DNA of 64,000 nt from Oscheius tipulae (lineage: Eukaryota > Nematoda > Chromadorea > Rhabditida > Rhabditidae), in contig JASJZH010000003.1 of NCBI GenBank assembly GCA_037178975.1, positions 8,928,001-8,992,000 of the forward strand, read 5' to 3'. The notes beneath the pieces were generated by a model that saw nothing but the letters and a program-made list of their open reading frames with translations, was not told the origin of the DNA and did not search any database. How positions within the stretch are numbered: position 1 is the stretch's first letter; each line of letters starts with the position of its first letter. Shown piece by piece: positions 44,870-57,400 of this stretch. The translations under genes and the position numbers were made by a program.

Positions 44870-45890
44870 AGTTGTCCTCGGCGTAGCTGAATACTCCCAT
44901 CTCACCTCTCAGATCCCTGTAGCCTCTTGCAGCCATTTCAGTCGGTTTGTGTCCTCAAATCTCCCACTTTGTTCGACGACTATCTGAAAAGCGTCTATTT
45001 ACTTTCCGATTCCACTTCTCTTGAAGTTTACCAAAGCAAATCCTGTAAACATTGACCATAATTAACCATTCTTCGACAAGACCCTCCCCGCCCATTGACC
45101 CCTTCTAGCATCTTTCTTCATTCAAAACGTGGAGCTTTCGTAGAAACTTTGTCTAATCTTTTCAAATTGCTTATTTTCCGTCATTTGCAACAAAAAATCC
45201 TGATAAAAAGAGCCCTCGGCGTAGCTGAATTTGTCTGTCTACACTGTAACAGCCCCTCCTTCAGGCTCGCTCATACCTCAAATTCGAGTGAAATTGCTAG
45301 AAAACGGCTCCTACTCCTCACAATTCTAGTTTCGGCAATGTTTCTACCAAAAGTCTCGATAAAAATTCACTTGAGCGTAGCTGAATTCATTCGGATAATT
45401 CTCTAGGTCTGTACTAGGCTCTCGTAGTGTTTTACGGCCCTCTTACACCTAATTTCTAGGAGAAATTCCTGAAACAATGATCTAATGCATTTAATTTCTA
45501 CATTTTCGGTATTTTGTATCAGTAATCCCGATAAAAATGACCTCGGCGTAGCTTAACTCATCTGTTTATCTTCCAGGAGCTTCTCAGGTCTTTATGCTCA
45601 TTTTACGGCTCTCTCACAGCTTATTTCTGAAGGAATTCTGTCGAAAACTGGTCCTATTTCGTCAAAATTTCCTATTTTCAACTCTTTCCAATAAAAAAAA
45701 TTGGCTTCGAGGGTTGCTAAATTGATGTGTCTCACCCTCTAGGATGCCAGGCTCTTATGTCATATTGTCAGGTTTCTTTAGGTTCTGTCAGATATCAAAC
45801 TGGTCCAGATATCTTCAAAAAAGCGTTTTTCCAGGGTCTATAAGCTTTCCAACAAAAATCCTGGTAAAATTTGACCTCTAGCTGAATTCA
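44870..45890. repeat. Decayed tandem repeat with GGCGTAGCTGAAT landmark
   Basis: The landmark recurs near 44880, 45218, 45374, 45550 and 45712 and more weakly at 45885, spaced about 160-175 bp (one gap is double). It is followed each time by CATCTGTCT-like and TTTTACGGCCCTCTCACA-like sequence. Units are strongly diverged. Confidence 0.55.
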
Positions 45891-47678
45891 CCCTATGCTT
45901 TCCCCACGACCTTCTCCCTTCCTTAGGTGACTTTGCCGCGCCCTGTCAGCCTGTTCAAAAATCTGTTAACTTGACATAAACTCAATCTAGAGGGAGATGG
46001 TATATCATGCGCGCGATTCTGTTCTACAGCGCGGACTGTGATGGTGTGGGGCTGAGCCCAGGGCCCCCCTTGAAGCCACGCCCACTCTTTATTACAATCT
46101 TGAGGACACTCGGGAGCTGGTTGCTTCTCCTTTTTTGTGCAGTTTTTTACAAGAATTTTGTAGGGGATACTCCTGGGCAGCATCGCCAAGGCTCCCGGCC
46201 CAATTTGACCCCACTTTACCCGACCGAAAGCCCCTTTGAATGCCGCGCCCGGCAGGCTCCCGACTCGAATTTCGCATTTCTCCAAAATTGACTTTTTCGT
46301 ATTTTTCTTTCAGATTCAGACTCTTCACTATTTCTAATAAACTTAAAGGAAAAAATGGTTCTTGGACCTCAATTTTTAACGAAGAGACATGGCCCTGAAC
46401 CTCAGATTTTTAAGCTATATTATCTCGCTTAAAAGTTGTCTTTCTTTACATTTTTTTCGCTTAATATTTTGCTTAAGGAGTGCTTAAGCTACCCCGACTG
46501 GCTATATAGCGTAATCACTCGATTTAACCAAGTTATCCGAGTAAGAAACCTCAGATTTTCTTGAGGGTGCCCCAATTCGGCATGAACACCGTTGAACCCA
46601 GTTCTAGCATCAGAATTTCTTCCAGTTTTGCCGCGCATTTTGCCGTATTCAAAATTTTAATATCTCGTCATACGGCTTAAAAAACGGCTTACAAAGTTTC
46701 ATACCATCTTGGGCACCGATTTCCGTCGGAGGCGGGCGCCGAGCGGCGCGGCCCTGCCTACCGTAACCGCGGCTGGGGCGGGACCTTTTGAGTGTGTGGC
46801 AGAGACACTGGGGCACGCCATGCGACCACCCAAGCAGCCTCGACTCTCTTGGTCTCTCCGACTTTTCATACTATTTCGTATGGGAAATACTATGCGTCCA
46901 TGGTGTATGTATGAGAGGAAAATCCACTAGCATACTTTACTTAATAGTTTTTAATAGTATGGTAGATGGCTTGGGAGTATATTGTAGCCATTCTTCCTTA
47001 TCGGCTGGTTTTTAGAGCCACTTAAAAGGTGAATTTCTAACTGTAATTTTGTGACTTTTCCTCTTCCTCTTCCTTTCTTCCTTTTGTATGTAATTGAATG
47101 GAAAGAAAACGATTCAAATTTTTAGTCTTTTCCGTCTGTTTCTGTCATTTTCCCGTGACAAACTGATAGAAGGTCACCGAAGAACTTGGCTACGACTCAC
47201 GAAAAATTTCAGTCTGGAATCTTTCAGCCTTTAATTTTGCAACAATAGAGCATCTCATCTTCCCCACTTTCCTCTTACTTTTCCTGGTTCATTGGTCTAA
47301 TTTTCTTCTCAGAAGAAGCTTCTACAAATCGAAGCCAAATTCTGGTACATTGTGTTTATTTTTTTTTCTCTAAACAGTACCGTAACAAAATAAACTCCCA
47401 CCCCTTAATTGATCCCCTTGTATGATTCAAATTTTTCTAAAACCTTGCTCCAAAGTTGCTCTCAAAATCTTCAAATTTTATGATTTTTGCAATGAAACTT
47501 ATTACCGTTTTTCTTAATTTACTACCGTAGCATCTTTAGGCAACTTTTTCTTAATAAGTTTGCCTCATTTCCTAGCTACAATTCACTGTACAATCTGGGT
47601 ACTTTCAGTGACTTCTTGACTGGAAGAAATACTGTATTATATAATCGTTGTCAAAGTTTGTCATTGCATACTTTCAGT

Positions 47679-47740
47679 TACGCGAAATTGCGTACCATTT
47701 CAATGCAAATTCGAATAGAAACCGTACGCAATTTCGCGTA
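47679..47740. repeat. Perfect 17-bp inverted repeat
   Basis: TACGCGAAATTGCGTAC (47679-47695) and its exact reverse complement (47724-47740) flank a 28-nt spacer. It lies about 670 bp before the cbp-1 start codon. Confidence 0.8.
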
Positions 47741-48412
47741 TAGTCTGTTCACAAAAGATGGTGCACAATTCGGTAATAATTGAGCAGGCACCACCGTTCA
47801 TCCAAATTTTTGGCGCAAACGTTCCGAATTGCTGAGAATTGTCTTTATTGGTGTTTCCTAACCATTTCGTAAGTTTCAAGTTTTGGCAACGGCTATAAGG
47901 GCTTACTCCTTGTCCTTTTTGTCCTCAATTTATTGCATTTTCCTTCTCAAAAATGTTTTGTTATCCAAAAAATCAACCGAAAGTCACCATGTTTTAACCG
48001 TAAAAACTACGTGAAAAACCGCTCCAATTCCTCTAAAGTCTTATTTCTCTTCGTCTCTCTCTCCTGACGGCTACTATCGACTGTCGTCTAATGCTTAATT
48101 ATACAAATTTCGCTTTTAATCTCCTCCTTTCCTCCCGCTTTCATATCATTTTCCTACCACTATTTTCGATGCCAAAAAGGCATTCCCCCCCAACTATTTC
48201 CAATTTCTAATATCCCCAATTTTCAGATCTACGCTCAACGAAGCGGGGTAGAGTGCATGATAATCCTCTGGTTGTAATTAGTCTGCATTTTGCAGCTTTC
48301 CGCTGATTTTCAAATCACACGGTAGGTATTGATTTTGGAGTGTTTTTAAAATTGCTTTTTCAGTGTATAATTTATTAGAGACAAAGAGAGAGAGAGAGTC
48401 GCTCTGTCCTCA

Positions 48413-51400
48413 ATGATGGTCGAAGAGCCGGCGACAAAAAAGCCGAAATTGGAAAATCGTGAGTTCCTCTACCTGTTTTTTTCTTGTTTCAAGTTTTTAA
48501 ATTTTTCTTGTGAATATGCGAGGATATTCGGGCCGAAAAATATTACAGTCGGAATTGACTGACAGTTTGGTTGAGTTTCAAATGCTAACTATTTACGTTA
48601 GATACGCAGCCATATTCGTGGTGTTAATGAGCAAAGTTACTAGGAACTTGGCTGAGTATCTCATTCTAAAAGTCTCTTCGCATAAGATACCCAGTTGCAG
48701 ATATAAAACTAACCGAAAAGTGAACTGTGTATCTAACGCCTTTTTTTTTCTGAGCACGCGTGTATTGGCTGCAAATCCGTCACTATTCATATTGGATACG
48801 CAGCCAAAATAGTCTTGAAATTGCTAAAAAAAAAATTGAGCTGAGTATCGAATGTAGGCATGCTAACCGTGACGGACAATGCAAAGTCTTCCATACTGAG
48901 TACTCTCCTGGAAGTTTTGACCAAAGTACAGAGGAAGTTTCGGCTGATAACATTTGATACTCAGTCCAATTTGACAGCCACATTCTTTTGGCTGAATATC
49001 CAATGCAAGCATGATAAAGTTGTCAGCATTAGATACTCAGCTAAGCGTTAACTTCCACCTATTTTGGCAGCGTATTTAATGGTATCGTACAGCTGAATAT
49101 TCAAAGCATGGGTCTTGTGACAAACAAACAAATCGCAAGAACATTTTCAATGGCTATTTTGCAGCATTTGACAGCGGCGATGGCCTAGACGGACTCGACG
49201 AGCTCGACAAGCTTGAGCCCCTTCCGGATTCTGGACCCTCGACGAGTCAGGCCGTTGTTCCCACCACGACGACAATGCTGGGAGCTCCTTCGGGCGGAGG
49301 AGCTGCTCCCCCCAACTACGGCCACCCGACCACCGGGTCAAATTCTACGGGTGGACAGGGCCAGTCCGTTCTTCAAGTCTGTTTCTGGCATTTTTTTTGG
49401 GTAATTCTGAACTTTAGGAACTCTTAATGCAGTCACAACAGCCGGCAACGAATTCCCCTAGGCCACAGGGGTTTGGAACAGTGAATCAACAGCAACCTGG
49501 CAGCTTTAATACGAGGTTTGTTTAGTCTTTCTGGCCTTTGTAAGGTGAAAAACTAATGTTAACGTTGAGCTGCTCCTGCAGGATCGTGTTTGCCGTAAAA
49601 ACGATACTTTTAGACTCTAAACTGATCAGTTTTCGCGTACACTAGGGTGACTCATTGTTTAACTGAAAATACAACTAAATAGCTTTATTTTAGGTTAGCG
49701 AAAAAACGCCTGGATAGCTCAAACTTGTGTCCTGTTGAGCGAACAATTCCTGCTAAAGCCTGTTTTAAATCATTAAAGACATCCCTAGTTTAGCTCGATA
49801 CTTACAAAAAAAAACATCCTAAAAATATACAAGAATCTTGTTCAAAAACACCCAAAAAATGGCACGAAAAGTAGCCCGCTAATAATCCCTCAAAAAACTA
49901 CGTAGTAGGGTCAAAAACTGCTCATGAAATCCCATACCAAAGGTCTTAATTTGTAACTTATAAAACCCACCACTTTCCAGAAGTCCGATGCCTGGAGGTC
50001 CCGGCCAGATGATGTCTCCTCCCATGTCAGCGCAAGGTCGAATGCCCAACGGTTCGGCAGGAGGCGCGCCAGTCCAAGGACCGCCGGCCGGAGCCGGCAT
50101 GCAACAGCGTTCCATGTACCCCGGCCCGCAGGATATGCAAGGAATGACGCCGCAGCAGCAACAGCAGTACATGATGGCCCAGCAACGGATGCAGTACCCT
50201 GGAGGCTATCCGGGCGGACAGGGATACCCCCCTATGGGTCGTGGACAGCCAGGAATGGCGCAGAATCGCATGATGAACGGAATGCGCGGACCACAGCAGC
50301 CGCCAGGGCAGATGCGAATGATGCAGGATCCGCAGCAGCAGATGGCTATGATGCGCGGTGGAATGATGGCAGGACCGCCCGGCTTCAACCCGGCCGCACA
50401 GTACCCGAATCCGAATGAGCAGCAGCAGCGCAACTTTATGGCCGGACCGTATATGGGAGGTCGGGGACAGCCGCCACAGTATCCGCCAATGATGCAGCAA
50501 CAGCCCGGGCCAGGGGTAGGTTTTTTTAATCTCCTTTTCGGGCGATCAAAGATCTTGGGTTATGTTATTTGGACAGGAGAAAGTGACAGAAAAGTTATTG
50601 ACAGAGGGCAACACGGTACGACAAAGATAAACTGGCATGATATCATTGAAAGAATGACCAGAATCAGTTGCCAGATTGCCACAGAAATACAAGGATACGG
50701 CAAGGTTGACAGGCATACGGTAACAGGGACGAAGTTGATTGCTGGACATGGACAATCGATTGACAGAGGAAGGGCTGGCATAGGAACTAACTGATAAGAA
50801 TGGGAACAGAATATAACAAGGCAAACTTGAGGCTGAGAAGAGACTATAGGTCATTCTTTCTAATTTCTTCAATTTGCAGATGATGATGGAAGCGGCGAGA
50901 GTGAACGGACCCCCCGGGATGGGTCAGATGCAGATGCCGGTCATGCACCCAGGAGCGCCACAGAATATGCCCATGACGAACGGAATGCCTCCCCAGCAGC
51001 AGCAACAGCAGCAGCCTCAAGCGGGTGCGACGACGCCGAGCTTCCTCCAACAGCAGCGGCCGCCCTCACTGAGCAATCCGAGCAGTCATCAGGATCCGGA
51101 GAAAAGGAAATTGATACAGCAGCAACTCGTTCTGCTTCTGCATGCGCATAAATGTCAGCAGAGAGAGAAACAGGTATGTGGTTTTAAAGGGACAGTCCAG
51201 CTATGGGTGCACGGTGGTAATTCAAATTTTGGTTTATTTTTGGGTTAATTTAGAGTTTCTTTCTGCATTTTCCGATCGTTTTAACTCATTTTTTCGATTT
51301 CTAAGTGTGTTGAATCGTTCCGCTGTCCAATTCTACCGTAGATTAGTCTTCTTTGACAGAAAGGTTGCCGAGAAAAAGGAGAAATACAATAAGGGAAAAA

Positions 51401-54400
51401 AACAGCGTTTCGTCACTTTTGCACTCATGGCTGAACTGTCCCTTCAAGACTGTATCCATATAAAAAACCCCATTTTAGGCAGCCGAGCAGATGCCCCAGA
51501 ACGGAGAGAAGCCGCCAGCCCAGCCCTTATGCAGCCTCCCGCATTGCAATACGATGAAGGAAGTCCTCAGTCATATGACGAGCTGCAACAATGGCCGAAG
51601 CTGTGCATGTGGGTCCTTTCTTAACCGATTTCAGCGGGCTGGAGACTGGCAGTCAACCTCGGTAATCTAGTTTCTGTTGCAGATGCGCACTGCGCCAGCT
51701 CGAGGCAGATCATCGCCCATTGGAAGAACTGCCAGCGCGAGGACTGTCCCGTCTGCAAGCCACTGAAAAACATACAGAATAATCCTACTGGAGGTATGTG
51801 CTTTTATCGCCATTTTTATACAAACTTTGTCTGAAATTTGAAATACGTGGCTGGGCTTTTCTAAAGTTCCTTGATTCCCACAACAAACTATGAACTTGAA
51901 ATTCCCGCCTTCTTTTTTGGAAGTTCTTGGTCCCGCTAGAACCTTTTGGATTAAGGATCGCGCGGGCTTTTTGGTCCCGCAACGAATTGGTCCAATTCTC
52001 CCATTTTTAGGCGGCAGTTTCACCCCTACAGACATGAACACCCTTCTCGGGCCGAACAGCGTCGGACCAGGTTCCGTCTCGGCCTTCGGAGGCCCTCATT
52101 CTGCCGATCATCTCGCCGCGACGTTCGGATCCCCCGGACCGTCGTCGGTCACAAGTCTGCAGCAGATGAACTCGGTCCCGCAGCTCGGAGGAGGAGGTCC
52201 GATGGGAGGAGCACATATGCAGCCGGCCTCTGTGCCGACCGCAGCTGGACAACAACAGAAACCCCCAGGAATGACCAATGGGCCGATGAGCGCTGCGACA
52301 ATACAGGGAGACTTCAATCCGGCTATGCAACAGTGGGTTTCGCTCTTGATTTCTTAGGTAGAAAATAGTTGTCGATGGGGACTCTCATGTGCAATAGAAA
52401 AAGGGGGGACTTTCTTTGTCCGTATGGGATCATCACTGCCACACGGGCTCGGTGGTCAACCTCCTATTCTTCTCAAAATGACAGTCTGTTCAGTCTCTAA
52501 AATGTCCGATTCATAAGATGCCTTTCAAGTTGACATCTCTTTCAATTCGTTGGCAGAACTTTCCATGTCCATTTGCTTCAAATTTGAGCTCGAGAACTTG
52601 CTAAACTGATCGAAATTTCCTGAAATTCCTATAAAAACGACCCATTCCAGAGACCCCTTCCGCTCTCCGATTCCCCCGAACAAGCAGCAACTCAGCGATC
52701 CTTCCAAGAACACTGGTCTCTCGTCTGCTATACAGCTCGCCATCAACAACGAGTTCCCGCTCTCGAGCCTTCCCGATCCGCAGCCCGTTGCCAATGGTAC
52801 TGTTTTTCCTCATTTTTTGAAGCCTAAATACGAGAATTTAGACAAGCCCTGGCACGTGCATGTGACCAAAGATCTCCGAAACCACCTTGTGGGCAAGCTG
52901 GTGAAGGCCATTTTCCCGTCTCCAGATCCCAATGCCCTCCTGGACCAGCGAATTAAGGACTTGATCACGTACGCGAGAAAGGTGGAGAAGGAGATGTATG
53001 AGACGGCTAATGACAGGGTTAGTTCTGCTAAAAAAAAATTGGGTATCCAAATTAAGGAGGAATACTACCACCTCCTAGCTGAGAAGATCTACAAGATCCA
53101 GAAAGAGCTCCAGGAGAAGAAGAACACACGATTGGATTCGAGGCGACCCGAGCAGCCGAATCAGGTCTTCGAGCTCGATGAGCTCAATATGCCTTATCCG
53201 CCAAATATCACACTAAATACGGACGGCTCGATGCCGAATAACAATTGGCGGCAGAATGTAAGTTTTTCTTGGGTGGGTTTCCCGCTATAATATGCCGTAT
53301 GCTTGCTCTCAAATTTGTTAGGGGTATTTTTTCGCTTATTTTGTTCTAACTTGCTCAGATCATGAAATTCTAGTCGAAAACTGCAGGGAAATACGGTAGA
53401 ATTCCACCTAGATTTTGTGATTTTTCGGCTGTTCACAGTAAATCGGGCTATTTTCCTTGTTTCTATACAAAACTTCTGCCATTTCAGGGCCCCTCGGAGG
53501 CCGAGATTCGCGAGCGTGAGGTCCAGGACACTGTCCGTCAGCTGAAGATGGAGGCTGAGGAGGTTCGCAACAATGAGATTCGGAATGCGGCGGCTGCCCA
53601 GGCCGCAGCCCAGCCTCCGGTCTCGTCTGAACCAACTCCCACGGCTCCCCTATCTGCAAATCCGATGTCTCTGGCTAGTTCCGCCGTTCCGACACCGACC
53701 AACGGGACTCCGATGGGCCACCAGCCGCTGTCCGTCATGAGCAACGGCAAGCCACAGATCCAGATCAAGGAGGAGGGTTGCAGCTCGGTGGCGAGCACCT
53801 CGAGCGGACCACAGTCTGTCACCAGTGTCACCGTCAAACAGGAGCCCATGACCCCAAAGAAAGAGATCAAGAGAGAAGCCACACCGCCTCCTGGTATGGT
53901 TTTTTTTTATGGTGGGAGAGGGTTGCAGCGCTAACCTGATTCATGTATGCATGCAAATACTTTAAAGCGAGACTAAACTGCTAATTTCGTAAGAAGGGCT
54001 CAATCTTGGGATTCGAGTCCACCTTGTTTGGATCTGTAGTCGGAACGCTAACTGGCTGAGCTATGCGACCATGTTGCCTTTACACCTGAAGCTGGATATG
54101 AGATAAATACTCTCTATTTTAAGCCCTAAAACACCCGTAATTTCAGGTGGAGACGAGAATTTCGACGGCGACACCCTCCGGAACTACCTTCGTCCAATCT
54201 GGGAGCGTCTTCGGTCCTCGGAAGATGCCATGCCCTTCTTGATTCCGGTCGACCCGCACCTCCTGAACATTCCGGACTACTTTGACATTATCAAGAAGCC
54301 CATGGATCTGGCCACAATTGAGCACAAGCTAAATACCGGCGCCTACCGTCACCCATGGGAGTTCTGCGACGACATGTGGCTGATGTTCGACAACGCCTGG

Positions 54401-57400
54401 CTCTACAACAAGAAGAACAGCAAAGTGTACAAATATAGCACGAAGTTGAGCGAGATGTTCGTTGCGGAGATGGATCCGGTGATGAAGCAGATGGGATATT
54501 GTTGCAGGTACTGGGTCATATTGAATAAAATAGGGCATTTTGAGAGGACTCTTAGGACATTTTTTAAATCAAAGTAATCCTGGAAATTGAGCTATGGGGT
54601 CCAGAAAATTTTTTTTTAAAGCGAGGATCCGATTACCGGACTTCCTGATTACTAGTACAGGCATTTAGCCGCTAGGCCATTTAAGCAAAGCGAATTAATG
54701 ACCCAGAATGCCCAGCATGGTCAAATGAGATTCTGGAGGATCCGATGCTCGCACCTCCAGATTACAATTCTGGACGTTACTAGACCGATCGTTCATAACG
54801 GCTTAAAGATCCTAAACACTCTAAAATACGTTGAAGGATCCGTTCCCCGGACCTCCAGATTACTAACTGGCCGAAGCTCTTAGCTACTGCGCCAGTTATG
54901 TAAATGCACGACGAGCAGCATTTGTGATCTAAGGTGACACATTTATTCAATAAGCTATTTTGGGAAAAAAAACGCATGGGAAGGGTTCCCACGATGAAAA
55001 GTTGACATATTTACAATATTCTTAGTTTGAAAAAATTAAGCTCATAAGACCTCAAAGTTTCTTTTATGACCATATTAAAATCATTTTTTCAGCAAGAAGC
55101 TCTCCTTCACCCCTCTCGCTCTGTTCTGCTACGGCGCCAACATGTGCACAATAGCCCGCGACCAGCCGTACATGCTCTTCGAGCACAACGCGACCAATTA
55201 CGGTGTGACCGTCAGCGAAAAGTACACGTACTGTCTGAAATGCTTCGAGAACATTCCGCCTGAGGGACTGAACTTGGCCGAGGCCAATACGGAGCCGAAC
55301 TACGTGACCAAAGACCGTTTCCTGCAGGTCAAGAACAACCAAATCGACTACGAGCCCTTCGAAGTGTGCAAGTATTGTCATAGGAAATGGCATCGGATCT
55401 GTGCTCTCTATGACAAGAAGGTCTTCCCCGAAGGATTCATTTGCGATACATGCAGGAAAGACAAGAAGTACCCGAAGCCGGATAACAAGTTCACGGCCAA
55501 GAAGTTGCCGCATAACAGGCTCTCGACCTTCTTGGAAGATCGGGTGGGTTTTTAAGACTCTTTTTGGTGTTGAAAATCGTGGTTTCCGGCAACGGAAAAT
55601 AGTGTTTCGGCATGTTAATGTGTCTTTCCTACTCATAGCCTCAAAACTATCTTCAACCCGCCGATACTTTGCTAATTCTCCCTTTTCCAGGTGAACAAGT
55701 TCATGCGAGCCCGTCTCCCCGGCAAGTCGGACAACTACGAGGTCATCATCCGAACGCTTTGTGTCCAGGACAAGGAGGTCGAGATCAAGCCCATGATGAA
55801 ACAAAAGTAAACATTTTTGGAATTTTCCGCCCAATTTAACATTCAGATATGCGCCGATGGGCTTCCAGGAAAAGTACCCCTACAAGACGAAGGCTGTTTT
55901 CTGTTTCGAGGTCATCGACGGCGTCGAGGTCTGCTTTTTTGGCCTCCACGTCCAGGAATATGGGAGCGCGTGTTCGAAGCCGAACACCCGGCGCGTCTAC
56001 ATTGCCTACCTCGACTCGGTGCACTTTTTCCAGCCGAGGGAGCTCAGAACGGACGTGTATCATGAGATTCTCCTCGGGTACTTGGAGTGAGTTGTGCATT
56101 TTTTGATTGGATACAGAGATAGGGAGCTTGGTGCCAATACTCTTTCTGGATCACTGACACTATTGACGAACTTTTCTAGAAAGTTCCTATCTAATTGTTT
56201 GCAAGTCAAGCCAAATCGAGTCAGTTCGGGAAGTAGCTTCGTTGGGAGGACGTTATTCCTGTCATCGTACCTCGATTAGAGGGAATACGGACAGATTGAA
56301 GTGGGAGGAAAGGGTCACGACAGTTGGACAGAAGGAAGTAGAAATCGAGCAGTTTTGGAAGAATCTGATTATTATTGGCATTGAGCCTCAAGGGGCAATA
56401 GCATTACTCGTTTACCAAAATTGGCAAATTAGCAAAGTTTTTTGTAAGAGAAAAAAAGCAATTAAAAAATCCGAAAAGTGTCCAGCAATTAGTCAACTAC
56501 CAAAGATAGTGATAGGGGCGAAGAAAGTGACGTAGATAGAGAGAGTGACAGTAACAGGAACAGAGACGGTAGTAAAAACAGTGACAGTGGACAGAAAGTA
56601 ACAGACAGTAGCAGGGTCAGAGGCAAAGTCACATGAAAAATGATCTCATTTTCAGCTACGCCAAACAGCATGGCTACACAATGGCTCACATCTGGGCTTG
56701 TCCACCCTCCGAGGGCGATGACTACATATTTCACTGCCATCCTCCAGAGCAGAAGATCCCCAAACCGAAACGCCTTCAAGACTGGTACAAGAAGATGCTC
56801 GAAAAGGGCGTGGCGGAGAAGACTGTGGTCGAATTCAAGGACATTTACAAGCAGGCCCGAGATGACCAGTTGACGACTCCAATGGCTCTGCCCTACTTCG
56901 AGGGAGACTTCTGGCCCAATGTGATTGAGGACATTATCAAGTGAGTTTCTTAATCGATAACTGGATGCCTATAGTCAGGGCTCCAAATAACAGATTGGTA
57001 CGGCCCAAATAAAGCTGACATATGCCGTTTGAGAGAATTGACAGGCCAGGTTTTCAACTGGATGTCACTTCTGTCCATGACAGGTGATGTGCCCCATTGA
57101 TAGGTGAAAATGAGTAGATAGGTGCTGACAGGGACAAATTGGAGCTGACAGGATTACCAAGACAGAATGTCAGATCAGATACGAGGTTGATAAGAGGAGG
57201 TAGAGGAGGGAGATCGACAGTCTAGAAACGAGATTGACATGACTATTTGGAGACTACATGTTCCTGTCAATGACAAGAAGATTGGCAGGAACAGGGTGAA
57301 AAAGACAGGTTGACAGAGATAAGCCAAGGGCATGTTGTGTGGAAAATGACGCTCTGACATTGTCAAGTTAACAGGGGGTTTGGCTTAGAAACAGACATCC

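Larger units (their letters stand above)
44007..48412. other. Upstream region of cbp-1
   Basis: No coding gene is supported over 4.4 kb. Possible non-coding exons are an AG...GT-bounded stretch at about 44248-44305 and one at about 48228-48320. A TTTTTCAG acceptor at 48363 lies 50 nt before the cbp-1 ATG and may be a cis or trans splice site. A GC-rich patch at 46725-46790 stands out from AT-rich surroundings. Confidence 0.4.

Noticed and set aside
45923-46291. Overlapping ORFs of 94-120 aa on both strands at 46.0-46.3 kb
   Set aside because: Mutually antisense with no family signature and no splice partners; most likely chance in a GC-richer patch.
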